Shown here: in pieces, positions 13,068-13,896 of the stretch
Position numbering within the stretch: the stretch's first letter is position 1
Layout: each line of letters begins with the position of its first letter
NCBI GenBank assembly: GCA_023412175.1
Contig: JAEYOB010000707.1
Coordinates: forward strand, 1 to 13,896
Source: Pseudomonadota bacterium
Lineage (GTDB): Bacteria; Pseudomonadota; Alphaproteobacteria; Azospirillales; Azospirillaceae
Length of the DNA stretch: 13,896 nt
Reading direction: 5' to 3'
Translations under genes and position numbers: made by a program
The notes under the pieces: model-generated
Seen by the model: the letters and a program-made list of their open reading frames with translations, nothing else
Databases searched by the model: none
Told to the model about the DNA's origin: nothing

Positions 13068-13086
13068 GCTGCATTAATATTGCAGC
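13068..13086 (+). other. Inverted repeat in the AT-rich gap before the PAS gene
   Basis: GCTGCA-TTAATAT-TGCAGC, a perfect 6-bp dyad, lies 11 bp past the stop of the FG-GAP gene and is followed by an A/T-rich stretch (AAATAAATTTT near 13090-13100). It could be a weak terminator or an operator for the PAS gene. The rest of the 13057-13232 gap shows no gene. Confidence 0.35.
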
Positions 13087-13232
13087 GAAGAAATAAATTT
13101 TAACCTTTCCCGTCTAGCGTGCACGCGCATTGTGTTCCGGCCCAGCATTTCCGCGGGAAGTGTGGCCGGAAAGATGACAGATTTGTAACAATAAGGTCCC
13201 CGGCGGCGACCGCGGGGCCATCGAGGCATCCC

Positions 13233-13757
13233 ATGGCACGACGCGACGTTCCCCTCACCGGAGTGGAGCGGTTCTTCGAGTCTGACGAAGTGATCGTCAG
13301 CAAGACGGACCTGAAGGGCCGCATCACATATGCCAACCGCGTGTTCCAGCGCGTGGCTGGCTATGGTGAGGAGGAGCTTCTCGGCCAACCGCACTCCATC
13401 GTCCGGCATCCGGACATGCCGCGCTGCGTCTTCAAGCTGTTGTGGGATACGCTGGGCGCCGGGCAGGAGATCTTCGCCTACGTCGTCAACCGCGCGCGAA
13501 ACGGCGACCATTACTGGGTCTTCGCGCACGTCACCCCCAGCTACGACGAGGCCGGGCGGGTCATCGGCTACCACTCCAGCCGCCGCGTGCCGGAACGCTC
13601 GGCCATCGACAAGGTGGTGCCGCTCTACCGCACGCTTCTGGAGATCGAAGAAACGAACGCCGACCGTAAGAAGGGCATGGAGGCGGCGTTTGCAACCGTG
13701 GTCGGGCTCCTGACCGAGAAGGGGATCGGGTATGACGAATTCGTCTTCTCTCTCTAG
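13233..13757 (+). CDS. Stand-alone Aer-type PAS protein (CetB-like)
   Basis: Soluble PAS protein of 174 residues. The PAS domain (about 12-120) closely resembles the N-terminus of E. coli Aer, which binds FAD and reports redox or energy state: TDLKGRITYANRVFQRVAGY, GQPHSIVRHPDMP (51-63), a Trp at 71 and KNRR/NGDHYW-like NRARNGDHYWV (86-96). VRHPDMP and the Trp are hallmarks of FAD-binding Aer PAS domains. There is no membrane helix, HAMP or signalling domain. Instead a helical tail of about 55 residues follows (ERSAIDKVVPLYRTLLEIEE). The ATG at 13233 has GAGG 6 bases upstream; a longer in-frame start adds a non-conserved segment. The next gene begins inside its last codons, which suggests the two products act together, as CetB and CetA do in Campylobacter energy taxis. 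Confidence 0.88.
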   Translation: MARRDVPLTGVERFFESDEVIVSKTDLKGRITYANRVFQRVAGYGEEELLGQPHSIVRHPDMPRCVFKLLWDTLGAGQEIFAYVVNRARNGDHYWVFAHVTPSYDEAGRVIGYHSSRRVPERSAIDKVVPLYRTLLEIEETNADRKKGMEAAFATVVGLLTEKGIGYDEFVFSL

Positions 13758-13896
13758 GGCGTCGGCGCTGGCGCTGCTGGCCGGGGCGCTGGTGGTGGCC
13801 GGGGTGACGGTGGACGCGCTCGATGTCGGCGGTCTCGCGCTGCGCCTGACGCTGGGCGGGCTGACGCTGGCGGTGCTGGCCGGCTCGGTGCTCTGC
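13732..13896 (+). CDS. Membrane protein, N-terminal part; possible MCP partner of the PAS protein (runs off window)
   Basis: An open frame from ATG 13732 to the window end gives 55 residues with no stop. It begins MTNSSSLSRASALALL and has two hydrophobic stretches at about 10-27 and 31-54, separated by a very short loop, so almost no periplasmic domain. The start overlaps the end of the PAS gene by 26 bp in another frame, with AAGGGG about 7 bases upstream. Codon use matches the neighbours. A receptor with two helices, no periplasmic sensor and then HAMP/MCP domains would be the expected partner of a detached Aer-like PAS, but the signalling part is not in the window, so the MCP call is inference from context. 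Confidence 0.6.
   Translation, partial: MTNSSSLSRASALALLAGALVVAGVTVDALDVGGLALRLTLGGLTLAVLAGSVLC

Noticed and set aside
11605..13074. 489-codon minus-strand open frame opposite the FG-GAP gene
   Set aside because: The plus-strand product has six regular calcium-loop motifs and an ASPIC domain; the minus frame has no domain and is Val/Gly/His-rich shadow sequence.
1..13896. CRISPR array, insertion sequence, integrase, tRNA or rRNA
   Set aside because: No regularly spaced direct repeats, transposase-like proteins, terminal inverted repeats flanking a gene, or cloverleaf-like sequences were seen.

Overview
The window is GC-rich bacterial DNA with tightly packed genes on both strands. The F0 genes stand as their own cluster (atpI-atpB-atpE-atpF'-atpF), without the F1 genes and with a duplicated b/b' stalk. 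Together with strong GC bias at third codon positions and a minCDE operon, this points to an alphaproteobacterium, most likely of the Rhodospirillales/Azospirillum type. The lineage is inferred from gene organisation and protein style, not from a database search.

Layout. Positions 1-1085 (minus) hold the N-terminal half of a methyl-accepting chemotaxis protein that runs off the window. Next come a LigB/DODA-type extradiol dioxygenase (1194-1979, minus) and the F0 ATP synthase operon (2139-4832, minus), which has a clear promoter (4882-4910) and a clear intrinsic terminator (2063-2092). Further along the minus strand are a Sco1/SenC copper chaperone (5029-5628), a Cache-HAMP-MCP-hemerythrin chemoreceptor (5684-7825) and a PhoH-like ATPase (8040-8795). 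A roughly 700-bp gap without a convincing gene separates phoH from the divergent minC-minD-minE operon (9504-11514, plus). Then come a signal-less FG-GAP/ASPIC-UnbV protein (11689-13056) and an Aer-type PAS protein (13233-13757), which overlaps the start of a membrane protein that runs off the right end (13732-13896).

How the genes work together. F0 proteins a, c10-15, b and b' with the AtpI assembly factor build the proton channel of ATP synthase. Sco helps load CuA of cytochrome c oxidase, which generates the proton gradient. MinCDE places the division site. Three loci are chemoreceptors or parts of one: a plain transmembrane MCP, an MCP with a C-terminal bacteriohemerythrin that should bind O2, and a stand-alone FAD-type PAS protein next to a membrane partner (a possible split energy-taxis receptor of the CetB/CetA type). 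Oxygen and energy sensing is therefore a recurring theme, but the loci are not one operon.

The most interesting unexplained signals are: a strong intrinsic terminator with upstream stem-loops in the 5' leader of phoH, where no gene lies upstream on that strand; a perfect 7-5-7 inverted repeat lying from the -35 through the spacer of the atp promoter; an intercistronic hairpin between atpE and atpF'; and the split PAS/membrane receptor at the right edge. I see no tRNA, rRNA, CRISPR array, insertion sequence or phage gene.
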